64,000 nucleotides of DNA from Lottia gigantea (Eukaryota > Mollusca > Gastropoda > Lottiidae), in the NCBI RefSeq assembly GCF_000327385.1, contig NW_008707617.1, forward strand, positions 3,529,613 to 3,593,612. The letters run 5' to 3'. This document shows, one piece after another, positions 1 through 11,900 of the stretch; within the stretch, counting starts at the first letter, position 1, and each line of letters begins with the position of its first letter. Under the pieces are notes generated by a model. It was not told where the DNA came from. It saw only the letters and a program-made list of their open reading frames with translations, and made no database searches. The position numbers and the translations under genes are program-made.

Positions 1-78
1 TTTCCTTTTTAAAATGTGTACTTATAGACTAATATCACTTTTTGATATTTTCTTTGATTATAATTTTTTCTATTTCAG

Positions 79-548
79 TAAAACTGTCTTCCCAAAACCC
101 ACAGCAACAGCCGTGTAGACGAAGACAAGCAGCTAAATCCCAAGGAAGAAGAAATTCTGTGGCAAACTTACCCATTGCAACGACTTTAGCAATACCCCAA
201 TTAGACGCTATTATGCGTCAACAGAAACTTTTAGACTTGCGTTTACAACAACTACAAGCGGATAGTAAGGATAATAACCGTATGATGGACGACGTGGAAT
301 TTATACGGAGATTAATGTCCGAAAATCAGAAAGCGTTGTGTAATGTCGTCCAAGCTTTGTCAAACATACAGGGTGAAATAGTGAACCTAGCCCAGTGTCT
401 GAAACCAACTCCTAAACCAAGTCAACCGACTGAACCTACACCAAACGCTGTATCGAACGCACACCCGAAAACGAGTGGCGGTCTTGCAAACCGTACTGCT
501 TCAGTGAGAAAAAGATCGGCGCCTGAAGAAGGCGAAAGTAAAGTGTAA
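79..548 (+). CDS. terminal exon of an unrecognised protein gene
   Basis: An open frame of about 156 residues follows a good splice acceptor (pyrimidine tract, then TTTCAG at 73-78) and ends at a TAA at 546-548. The upstream exons lie outside the window. The exon starts with two bases that complete a split codon. The encoded tail begins with a glutamine-rich and very basic patch (CRRRQAAKSQGRR), which may be a nuclear localisation signal. It continues with a predicted helical, coiled-coil-like stretch rich in Gln, Leu and Met (QKLLDLRLQQLQ to roughly residue 110), then a Pro/Thr-rich disordered end with a second basic patch (RKRS). This composition would suit the C-terminus of a nuclear protein, for example a Myb/SANT-like factor with a C-terminal coiled coil, but I recognise no family. 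The real acceptor excludes the ATG at 42, which lies in the intron. Confidence 0.6.
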
Positions 549-3500
549 ATGTGAAATATATCGGAGCCTTGTTACATTTATTGTGATCGAAGTTTTGAAC
601 AAACCGACGGGTAGTGCTGGCGCTACAGCTTCTCAAAAGCCTGGGGTTTTCTTACCTACTGAAATTACTATCCAAAATAAAATATGCATGAATTAGACAT
701 ATCTTTGTTGACTTGCTTCTGAAGAATTGAGCTTTGTTCGTCGTTAGATTCTGACCACAAGATCTTTGTATTGGTTTGGGGAAGATGATCTCGGGCTTTT
801 GAATTTTATCTTTTATCTTTTACAATTATGGAGATTTTAATATGGCAGTTACAAATTTAAATATTTAAATGTTATTTTTATTTTTTGGTGTTGATACTAA
901 TTAGTGATATTTTACAAATTGTTATATTTGCCATCGTGTGAGTTGTGTACCTTCTCTAGATATGTGTCGCAATCTATGGTATAGCCAGAGAACAATCTGA
1001 TTAAAATACAGATTAATATCGTGTCCAATTAGACACCATTAGACATTTTGTAGTTAGTTTCTAGCTTTCAAAAATAACAAATACCTCAATACAACCCAGT
1101 CTAATCATTGTTGAGCGTTATTCGGTGTCGAAACTTAATTTGTATTGTATTAAAGGTGACTGGAAACACGGTACTATATAAGTTGTATTTTAATCAGATT
1201 GACAACTATTTATTTATGGTATTGTGTGCAATATTTTATTATTCTAGACTTTGAATGAATGATACAGCTTTAATAGTTTTGTGTTTTGAGTTCAACAGAT
1301 ATTTTTGCTGTCTGTATTGCGGTTGTTTCTTTATTTTCTGTTTTTTGAATTTTTCTGAAATCTTTAATAAATCTGATGGGTTATCTTTAAAGAAAAACAT
1401 TGTCGACTTTTTTTTGCAATTTCCAGAACGAGAGAGGCCGAGTGATAAATCTGAATAATGCAAAAGTCATGTTGAAGCATATCTAAGTACCCCTGTCATA
1501 CAATTCTAGAATCTTTTCAAGAAACAATATTTATTTAATGATGAAATTTATTTCTTAAATGTCAACGTATCAACAACCTTATCCAAGCTTCAGATTGCCC
1601 ATATCCATTTCTCGATTTTAACCACCAAAATATACTTTTATGGCATGAAACTAACCATTAAATTTCTCTCCCATTCCATTCAAACAAAGCATCAAGAATT
1701 TGGTGAGAACTTATTGGGTGGTGGATACAAGAAACATCAAAACTGGACCAAATATAGATTTGAATGAGATTGGTCAAGCAAGAATATTCGTGAGTCCTTG
1801 TGTTACAAGATTATTCCTGATGAGGCTCTTGCACTCTCTTTATATCCTCTGTTCTTTTTTCTGAAACTAAGAAGTTTATTCTACCATGTAACCATGTTGC
1901 TACAAAGTGGACTTAACTCGAACAAAGATATCTTTCAAATCTGGGACGATTCGAAAACAAACAAGGGCATTGTTTTCTTCGTTTTAGTTAAGATAAACAG
2001 TAATTAAAACTATAAAAACCTTGATTACCTAAAATGAAGTAAATTTCACGCGTTCTGTTTGAAATCGCCCCCGAATATACACAAATATTCTTACTCTCAC
2101 TTGGTGAGAAAAGCATGATATTTGGCTCCAATGTTGATCAGATGGTACTTTTTCAAAAAGCATAAAATGACCATCGCGATTTCTTCCATTTTCAAATGCC
2201 ACTTGGCGACATTCTGCTTAAAAAAATATAGCCTATGTATATCAGTCATATAACAAGCTGATTTTGGCCTGGTTTATTAAGACATTAAGTATATCGTTTC
2301 GAACTAATTCCTAAACCTATCCTGAAAAAAACAAAAAATCTGAATGGCCGACGAAATTTTTTCTTTAGCTTCTTCATAAGAAATATTCATTGCAAATATA
2401 GTGCTTGTATCGTCAAATGAAATATTGTAATCATTGAGAAATTATAATAGGGGTATAGATATAAAGGGACGCAATTCTCTGTTAATACCCCTCTATTCAG
2501 ACTAAAGTTAATTCAATGTCACCAGAGCAGTGTAAACTGTTCTTTACAACGACAACGCCACCCAACATTTTATTGGGGAAAAATATATTAACTGTTCAAA
2601 GTATGTATCCGCACTTCTGCTCTCACATTGGACCAATTATTTTATCGTCACGTTAAGTAACAGAACTATTTTTCCAACCTGTCCAATGCATCATTAAAAA
2701 CTGCAACAAATAATATAAGTTTGGCTTGAAAAAGAATTTTAAGAATTTTGATCAAAAACAGTTAATTTTATTCATTCAAATCAGTAACGATTTCAATTTG
2801 GCGAAAAATTTAGCTATGATTGACAATTAGACGACTTTAGACCTTCAATGGAAGGATGATAGCCTTATAACAATGGTTCCCCGAACACTGAAACTTGACA
2901 ACGATGTTATTTGAATCATTCAACACTAGCCGAAATACTAAGATTTTAATCGGTCATTATTACAACACATACGTCGTAAACATCATGATCACAAGCTTTA
3001 GTCCTACAGATGGAATTTTGTGTAATCGTGTCTTGGTCTCAGTAACAAGAATTGTTCAGCTAAGATAATCAGTATAAGTCTTCACAGCTTACAGTCGAAT
3101 TTTTAGCCTTCTTATAGCCACATGTATCCGTAATTATATGTATTTGAAGGTTTCATTGACAACTCGTTTATCTCAAATCCTCTATTTTGAAGAAAGTTAA
3201 TGACTGAATAATTACCACAGAGATATTATATTACATCTAATTACGCAGTAGCGTAGTATTGGATACTCCAATTTGAAGGGAGAATATAAACTTATGAACG
3301 AAACAAATAGAGTGGATTTTCTTGTTTGATGACCATTTGATGGAATTAGACGATTTTGTACAGTTCTAGTATTTCTACAGACTGTTTGCTCTACCCCCGA
3401 ATGCCCTCTGTAAGACTTTAAAGGGACAGGTGTGCCATTTTGGGGTGATTTGAGTTTTGAATATGTAAATAGTCTTCAAAAGTACTAGAAATGTACGAAA

Positions 3501-3685
3501 ATCGTATAATTCCTTCAAAAATATCTCACTCAAACTAGGAATTTCTTTTCCCATTTCTATCGATGTCTATATATATGGCAGTGTCTCAAGAAAAGACGAC
3601 TCGTCTTTGTAACTTTCAACGGCGAATGATTATGGACACACATAGATTTGAAGGCTCGACTGAGAACAATATTTCTGATTGACTA
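549..3685. other. 3' UTR of the left gene and noncoding DNA
   Basis: A candidate polyadenylation signal AATAAA lies at about 676, shortly after the stop at 548. The rest is AT-rich with only short chance reading frames that lack splice sites or family matches. I see no gene and no structured repeat here. Confidence 0.5.
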
Positions 3686-3689
3686 AGCT

Positions 3690-4200
3690 AAAATATTCCC
3701 ATTTCTGAGACTAGGGTATGATTGGTAAACAACGACACACCTATACCTTTAATGAAATAATACAGAAATGAAAACCTGAACAGGACTGTGAAGCAGAATC
3801 GAACTAAACTCTTGTTGAGGCTATCGCCTTCAAACTCGCCATCCGTGATTAAACTGATAAATAAATCCGTCCAATGCTGTATACACGATTTCCTCAGAAA
3901 ACTCCACGAACTTTCTATCCGTTGGTTTGATTGTACTTTTTCCGTATAAGAAACATTTTCCACCATGAGTCTGTGTCATTCCTTCTAAGGAATTTTTGAC
4001 AGGAACTAAGGGTGGTATTTTCTGCTCCACGATCACCTCTCGAAATGCTTTGACAACCTTGACATTCTGTAACCACTTTAAAGAAATAACCTCCTATTAC
4101 TGCAGGGTTGTTATTTGTGTTGTATATTTTTAGCCACTATTATTGAAATTATTTTTCTGGAAAGCCGATCTATTCACCCGTATATACACAAACCATAAGA
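3690..4200 (-). mobile_element. broken integrase-core remnant
   Basis: The minus strand holds pieces of an integrase core of the kind found in many mollusc, cnidarian and fish proteins (rve-like fold). Recognisable blocks are one reading NNNPAVIGGYF near 4110 and one reading NQRIE followed by WSFLRK near 3900, in the order expected for that family. It is an old fossil with several breaks and is not a functional gene. Which element family it came from (IS3EU, Ginger or Polinton-like) cannot be decided from the remnant. No terminal repeats were recognised. Confidence 0.7.
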
Positions 4201-7200
4201 CTTAAGTTTGTCATATCCATCAATATGTCAAATAACATTTGGTCTTTGAGCGAAATAGTTTCGCCTTAACAAACGATGAGATCGTCTTAGCTTAGAGCAA
4301 CAGCATCAGCATCAGCATCCAGTTCATTTAAGATCATCCGGACGTCTTCCATTCGTACATTCAATCCTACTTCTAAACATTTTGTAAGCATCAATTGAAC
4401 TTACTTCAAGTTGACCTAATGTCACAGGTATACTACCTCTTACAACAAATTCAAATTTGTAGACTTTTCCAAAATGAGTCTGTGTTCTATCAGTCGACTT
4501 ACCTGGTGTCATAACTATACAAAATAATCCTTTTACAATCCAATTAATCCATTAAACTAAGTAATAATTCATTAAACTAAGTAATTTTGAAACATCATAA
4601 AACAAGTATGAAGACACCTTTTAAGAGTGACTAAAGTATTTTATTCTTTAATTATTTAACAACATATAGTGATACGGCATTACTTTCAATTTAATTTTGA
4701 AATATGCTTAGAAGCGTGTTTTAAAAATTATTTAGTTTTATGGAATTATAGTCTTATATAGAGGTTCTGCTCTTTAGTCATGGCACCTGGTAAATCCAAC
4801 TAATGAATATATACACTTGTTGGCCAAGTTTGAGACCTTAAATGTCAATTCTAAGACTTAGAGGTAGTAGGCTATCCTTTTAACGAGCCACATTTATTCT
4901 AACATAGCCTATTAGGTCTTCATAGGGCCTATCCTTATCACAGCTTCCCCTTTTTCAGCCTCGGGGTCATTCTTGTTTTGGCTTGTATCAAAAACTATAT
5001 ATTTGAGCTCCACTGTGAAGGCCCTCCTACTACTTAACTGGCTAGATTCGCTAGCGAGACAGAGCACGCTCACTTTTCCGGAATCTCACTCTGCATTTGG
5101 GTTTGTCAATATGGATTAATAAGCGTAGAAATTGACCATGGTCCGATTTATCCTCTTTCTAGGTATATGTTATTATGTCATTACAGACGATTTTCATTCA
5201 TTACCAAAGCATGATCAAAAAGATTGTTGACATTTGATACTACTTTCGGTTTGTTTATATCATGTCAGAAAGAGGCTATTAGATCAGCTGTAAAGGTGAA
5301 GGTCGTATAAATAAGCTTTGTGACAAAACTGGTTGCTTTCCACTATAGCAGCAGTTCGCAGTAGAATTTCGCTGTGCTAGATTACGATTAATTTCCGTTT
5401 TAAAGTTTATTTATCGTTGATAATGTTTGAAGAGCCTCCACCAATCGAATTTATCTGATAGTTATTTTTCATTTCAAGGATATGAGGTAAGAAATGGATA
5501 CAATCATCGATAAAAATTCTGCATTTCTGTGTCTGTGGAACTGTCATCGACTGTAAAAAAAAAGGACAAAGATTTTGCACTTGCTGTCTTGTTCTTTCCT
5601 GTGACTTGTTTTCAACAGAGTACCTTTCATTTTATGGTGCACAATATTTTTTGAAAGAACTGCACAGCTGTATTTATTTCATTGATTATTTCTAATGATG
5701 TGGTAGGCAGGATTCATCTCCACATACTAACAACATAGGCTACACAGCTGGAAAATCAATGTCAAACCTTGAATAATAATAAATGAAATTCTACTCTATA
5801 CTGACTGGACTGTAATCAGCTGACATGCCTAACTTTTCCTTTATTTATGAAAATACAACATGACCTCAGTGAGCTCTGAATTATTTATTTTTTGTCTTTT
5901 AGTTTATATAAGCTTAATGAAGTTTTCAATTATGTCATTTATCTTAAAATATTATTTTCTTTGGCTCATTATAAATGTAAGGTTTGATCATTTTTCCAAA
6001 TAATAATTTATTTAAGGCATTGACAAATTTATTCTCATTTAGTAGCCCAGTGTTGGAGTTGATATTTTCTACTCAAATTAAAATTACCATAATTGGCAAA
6101 GTGATTATGATACATTCAATAATTTATGCTTATAGGCGGCATATAGGATAAGGAAACTGTAAGGATTGCTTTATTCTTGTCTATTTCACATCTTTTTAAA
6201 AATTTGTCCTCAGTTAGTAAGGCATTCTGGTATAATTGTCAACACCAGTATACTGAGGCATTCAAATAAAGATGTTCAAGCTTACATCATTAATAGGTTG
6301 ATGATATAATATGAACAAAACAGGCTAATGTAGATCATTCGTTGAAGTGTTATATTTTGTGAATAGGTATAATTTGCTTTGTCTTATAAGGAAAGGTCAT
6401 TTTAGAGGTTGGTTTTGTCTTGAATATATGCAAATAAGCTTAGTCTTCAGAAGTAGGTACCAGTACTAGAAATATCTCATACTAGGTATTAAGCTTACTT
6501 TTCCTATTTCTATAGACACCCGTCCCTTTGATATAGCTGAAATTTCTCTTTAAACTGTGTATTGGATAATTTCAATACCTATAGTAACCATTACTATTAC
6601 TGTGTTAACTTTAAACTGCATATTCATCTCTTTTAAATAGACCTTTAAAGTTGAAAGTCAGCAGTCCTAGTCCATGTTAGATTAGATATGGGCCAGTATA
6701 CAGTAGAAAGAATTTATCTTACTAGGTCATTATTTGTTCTAGTTTTCTTGCCTTGGTGTCAGTGAACTCTGTATTAAGGTTAAATTGCTTACAGAAGCTT
6801 GAGAAGTAAAATATTGGTGGCTCTTCTATTTTTCCTTCTGTATTAATGAGCCTATATGGTGCAGAAAATAAGGACGTAAAACTCCATTCTTTATTGAATT
6901 TTTCCTAAAGAATAATTTTGAATACACAAATAAAGAATCCTATAATAAGCTTACCGTATATAAAATTATAAAATTTAACATATAATATGACATCACAGAG
7001 TTCATAGGTAAATGGACGATAGAGTGGAGTATTTAATGATCATTGAATAATTATGTAATACATTAAAGATGAAATTAAAAAAGGCGGGGGTGGTATCTTT
7101 CTATTTCTCTAACCAACATCCTGATAACATAAATTATTAAGAGAAAAAAAGTACGATTAAAGGGAGTAAGGGAAGGAATTAACAGCACTCATTAGCCTGT

Positions 7201-8066
7201 GAAAAAAATATGTATATAAAAGCTTCTGGTAAAATCTATAGTTACAGATTTTAGACAACTGTGGACTAAATTTTTGATAAATATATCAGAGGTTTATAAG
7301 TTATTGAATAAATTATACATTGGAGGAATCCATGAAAAAGGAGTTGTTGAGTAAAACATGAAAGGAAATAAATTGAGTTTTTTATGTGTTGAGTAAAGGA
7401 ATGGACAGATCAAACAAGAGGTTTTGGTACAGGGTTATTTTTTTAATGTCAGCATTGTTATAATTCTTTAAAGACTACAGATCATGCCTCTTCATATTCT
7501 TCTTCCTCTTATTTGGTGAAACAGTGATATTTGGAACTCTATAATCAGCAAGGATGATACAGAAGCTACCATTATCACTTTGTTGAATACAATATACTGT
7601 TAGATTTGACTTTTGCTGTAGCACAAGTTACTTGATATAATTTATATTTCAATTTTGGTGGGGTCATTTTTTGAATAAAAATACTTGAACTTAATTTATT
7701 TTTCTGAAGAAGGTTTTTTTATTTTGTAATACAGCTACAAATGGTGGTTAGTTCTGCTTCATGTCTCCTTGATAAGAAAATTTTATAATAAAAAGAACTT
7801 TTTTAGTTTGCTACACAATTTATTGTTATTTATGTAGTCAACAAAGCCATAAAGGTAGCCAAGAGTGACCTATTTATATGATGCATTGCTTTATTGATTA
7901 CAATTTGGTAGCCTAAAGCCCTATTAACAGGTGAACAGACATACTTGATGTAAGCTTTCTAATTTACTTTATAAAGTTATTATCCAGGGGATTTGTACAA
8001 ATTTATAATAGTCTACCATGTAGCATGAAATTGAAATATGTGCAAGTTGAATTGAATTTAAAAGTG
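4201..8066. other. noncoding DNA upstream of the SLC16-like gene
   Basis: No coding exon was recognised. A splice-donor-like sequence (GAG followed by GTAAGAAAT) lies at 5484-5493, downstream of a stretch at about 5340-5486 that could be a noncoding first exon of the transporter gene at 8906. This is only a guess, since no transcript evidence is available. Short reading frames on the minus strand at 4324-4512 have no family match. Confidence 0.4.
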
Positions 8067-8463
8067 AACATTTTTTTTTAGGATATAAGCTTACTCATGC
8101 ATAGTATTCATTTCATTTTAGTTCATGATTATAACTACTCTTATGGTGCATTATTTAGATCTCTTGAATTTTCCCCAAAACAAAAACTACAACGTGCAAT
8201 TGAAGCCTTTGACAAAATGTCTCGTACTATTTCTAAGCAGAGTATACCATCACGTGGTCGAAGTAGGGTAGACAGTGGAAGTGAGGATTCTGTTACGTCA
8301 CATAAAGCTGAACGTAGAGATGAAGAGTTTGAATTGGAAGTCCTAAGTCATTCTCAGATTCATCTACCAACTTACCTTAACAAACAAAACATTTTTTGTA
8401 TGATATAAGCTTACTCATGCATAGTATTCATTTCATTTGAGTTCATGATTATAACTACTCTTA
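8067..8463 (+). repeat. copy of an SLC16 exon fragment between 77-bp direct repeats
   Basis: Bases 8148-8388 (241 bp) match 9548-9788 of the transporter exon downstream at a constant offset of exactly 1400 bp. I found no indels and three substitutions. The copy lies between two near-identical direct repeats of unique flanking sequence, 8067-8143 and 8388-8463. Both begin with an AACATTTTTT-like run, contain ATATAAGCTTACTCATGC, and end in ACTACTCTTA. All three substitutions relative to the source are C-to-T or G-to-A and change amino acids (Pro to Ser, Glu to Lys, Ala to Thr). The copy stays open in the source frame but has no plausible splice sites or start. It therefore looks like a recent inert insertion rather than an alternative exon. 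Confidence 0.9.
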
Positions 8464-8659
8464 ACTTAATTGTAAGATTAAGAATAACTTACAAAAAGCA
8501 TCCTATTCAAGTCCATCTACTGGCAAAGTCAGTGACTACATCCATTGAAATGATAATGTTTTGGTATTATCTTGAATTTTTGAACTAAGTTATCATATTA
8601 ACAATCTAGATTTTTTTTTAAAAAAAAGAATAAGAATGTGATCTTTTTATGTTTTTCAG

Positions 8660-8905
8660 GAGATATAAATCTGGCAACAGCTATATGGCAGACCTACAAA
8701 ATCAACGGAAATTAAGGAGCTCAGTATTAAAATCTGCCACTCCAAGCCTTTTACATCTTTATAGACCAATGACTAAAAGTTGTTTATCCATTATATTTTC
8801 ATATAGTACTGCTGAATTTTATAGTTCAGATTCATTAATTGATAAACATAGTGATCATAATAAACATATTGATTATAGTGATAAAACTAGTCAGTGTGAT
8901 AGAAA
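8660..8905 (+). other. 5' UTR part of the SLC16-like first coding exon
   Basis: A pyrimidine-rich acceptor (TTATGTTTTTCAG ending at 8659) precedes this stretch, which runs without a splice donor into the ATG at 8906. It is therefore probably the untranslated start of the first coding exon, with at least one further noncoding exon upstream. A different frame is open across it (8649-8996) but shows no family similarity and overlaps the true start. Confidence 0.55.
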
Positions 8906-11900
8906 ATGGCAGAAACAAAGTCTGCAGTGCGCCAGCGCCTTACCAGTACTTCTGGTGAATCAGAGAGTTCAGAATCCTCTTCTGACTCAACTATAACTTT
9001 ACCACCTGCCCCTGACGGAGGGTATGGATGGGTAATTGTTTTAGCCTCCTTCTTGATAAGTTTAATCTGTGATGGGTGTGCATTTTCATTCGGTGTTCTT
9101 TATACTGAGCTCCTTGATTATTTTGGAGACAGCAAGAGTAAGACAGCATGGGTTGGTTCATTGTTCATGAGTATCCCAATGATACTGGGACCATTAGGAA
9201 GTGCTCTGAGTTCAAAGTATGGCTGCCGAGCTGTTACAATTGCTGGAGGGCTTGTGTCTGCTACAGGATTTGTTCTGAGCTCATTCGCTACATCCATAAA
9301 CATGTTGTGTGTGACTTTTGGATTGATTGCTGGATCAGGTATGTCTGTTTGTTATGTGACATCCATGATAATGGTTGCATATTATTTTAAAAAGAAAAGA
9401 GCGTTAACAACAGGTTTGGCTGTATGTGGTTCAGGTATTGGTACATTCATATTTGCTCCTTTAACAGAATATTTAATACAAGAGTATGGTTGGAGAGGAA
9501 CATTGTTAATATTAGGTGGTATTGTTTTAAATCTCAGTATTTCTGGGGCATTATTTAGACCTCTTGAATTTTCCCCAGAACAAAAACTACAACGTGCAAT
9601 TGAAGCCTTTGACAAAATGTCTCGTACTATTTCTAAGCAGAGTATACCATCACGTGGTCGAAGTAGGGTAGACAGTGGAAGTGAGGATTCTGTTGCGTCA
9701 CATAAAGCTGAACGTAGAGATGAAGAGTTTGAATTGGAAGTCCTAAGTCATTCTCAGATTCATCTACCAACTTACCTTAACAAACAAACAGCAGATATTC
9801 CAGTCGAACTTATTAATGAGATAAGAAAGAATGGATCTAATTTAGAGCAGACATTACACAGATATTTTCGTAGTTTAAGTCAGCCTGATTCTGAGGGAGT
9901 AGATCACAAGGAGAAAGAATCTAAAGTTATGACTATTACTACTAATGATGAGATAGAACTGAAACCAGTGAACAATGAAACTAATAATGGTCATCTTTTA
10001 AATGGAATGGGTGAACCAGCAAATGAAATGGAGCCCTTGACTCCACATGTAAATGGTGACCTCAAGACTGAGTCGAAAAATGTCTGGCAACAAAAAAAGA
10101 AAGTTCCAAAGGCAAGCATTCATCGTGTGTCTTCTTATCTACCCTTGTTAAGAAATGATCTGTATTATCGTGGAAATTTAATGAATATTCAAGGTAATCA
10201 AATGAAATCCAGTAGTTGTCCAGAACTATATAAGTATTCTGAAGATGATGAAGATGATGATGACAATGATATATTCCAAAAATATCCTGTTTTAAAGATC
10301 TTTAAAATATCCAAACCTTTGAAGAGGTTTTTTGCAAATATGTTTGATCTGGGGATCCTAAGCAACAAATTATTCCTGTTGTTTGCCTTCTCTAACTTCC
10401 TGTTATATTTATGGTATGATGTTCCGTATGTTTTTCTGGCAGATAATGCTATAGAACTTGGTATATCAGAAGAGAGAGCTTCATTCCTGTTGTCTATAAT
10501 TGGTATAGTGAATACAATTGGTCAGATATTATATGGTGCTTTTGGTGATAGATGTGGAAATCTCAGTCTACTGTATGGATTGTCCTGTGTGTTTGCTGGC
10601 TTAACAATGGTATTTGTGCCTTTCACTGGGTCCTATGCTGTCCTGGGAACACTAGGAGCTGGATTTGGGTTCTTTATAAGTGCCAATTACACCTTACAAA
10701 CCATCATGTTAGTTCAATATTTAAGTTTAGAGAAGTTAGCCAATGCCTATGGTTTGATGTTATTAACACAAGGAATAGCCAATCTGGTTGGACCACCAAT
10801 TGCAGGTAATTTACTTTTCTTCATATAATTTTTTGGATATAACAATACCAGATTCCAAGAAACATTTTCTTTGTCTAAGAATTTTATCTGAGTACAATAC
10901 TGATTAAGTGTAAGGATACAGTACACTTGATGTAATAGATAAGAAATATCAGGTTACTACAATAGCAGTTTATGTCAAGATAAAGTACATAAACCTGTTT
11001 GAAAATCAATATAAACTTCCCTTCATATGTGTATTCAATTTACAGAAGGTAAATTCAAATAAATTATTAAGATAACTGTGCAGTGACCTTGATGTGTTAT
11101 CACTTAGTATATAACTTAACTTACTTAATAATAGCTTTTAAATTCTATTAAATTTAATGAACAAATTGCTCTTGAGGGTTGGGTTTAAGATCTATTGAAA
11201 GGCAATGAAACAATGATACAATCAATTTGTAATTTGTAATCATTTTTCATTGAAATATACTGGATTGTCATGGCATCTTCTTTTTCTCGTTATTATTTAA
11301 CCTGGAAATATTTTGAACTCTTTACCATCAAATATATAAAAGCCATTCTACATCTTTGGTACAAACGTATATAACTAGCTACATTGCAGAATTAATCTAT
11401 CAGAGCAAAAGTCAACTACTGTTGCATGTTAAAGTCTGCAAATCATATCATGACCAAATTCTTTATGAGTAAGAAAAAAGCAATCTTTTGTAGAACAGTA
11501 TCAACCTTTTTGCAATTTGTACACAAAATTATGAATCTCTAGACTATTTCAGATAGACTATTTAGTACTACCCTGTAGAAGTGATATGAATATTATAGTG
11601 TACAAAAGTTGACATTAAAATGTGTATAATATGTCGGCCTATAAATAATGTAAATAAAGTAGTGTCCAAAATAAATTATTTTCAAAATTGTTTTTTACTA
11701 AGTGAATTGTCTAATATGAAAACATGCCAATTCGTATTGCACATCCCAAACACAGCATAGTCGATAACAATACCGGGAACATGTGATCACTTCCGGGAAA
11801 AAACGTAAATTTCGTGAAAGTGACATTTCCCTCTCTAGCATGTTCTGCACGTGCATAAAAACTGTATAAAACGGCTGATCAGACACGTTGATATCACAGC

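Noticed and set aside
4324-4512. 62-codon minus-strand frame near the integrase remnant
   Set aside because: It shares only a few residues with its neighbour, and no integrase block is recognisable.
8097-8408. 103-codon frame similar to the SLC16 loop
   Set aside because: It is the copied exon fragment with its flanking repeat; it lacks splice sites and lies upstream of the real 5' UTR exon.
8649-8996. 115-codon frame overlapping the transporter start
   Set aside because: No family similarity; it lies in the probable 5' UTR and overlaps the true start in another frame.
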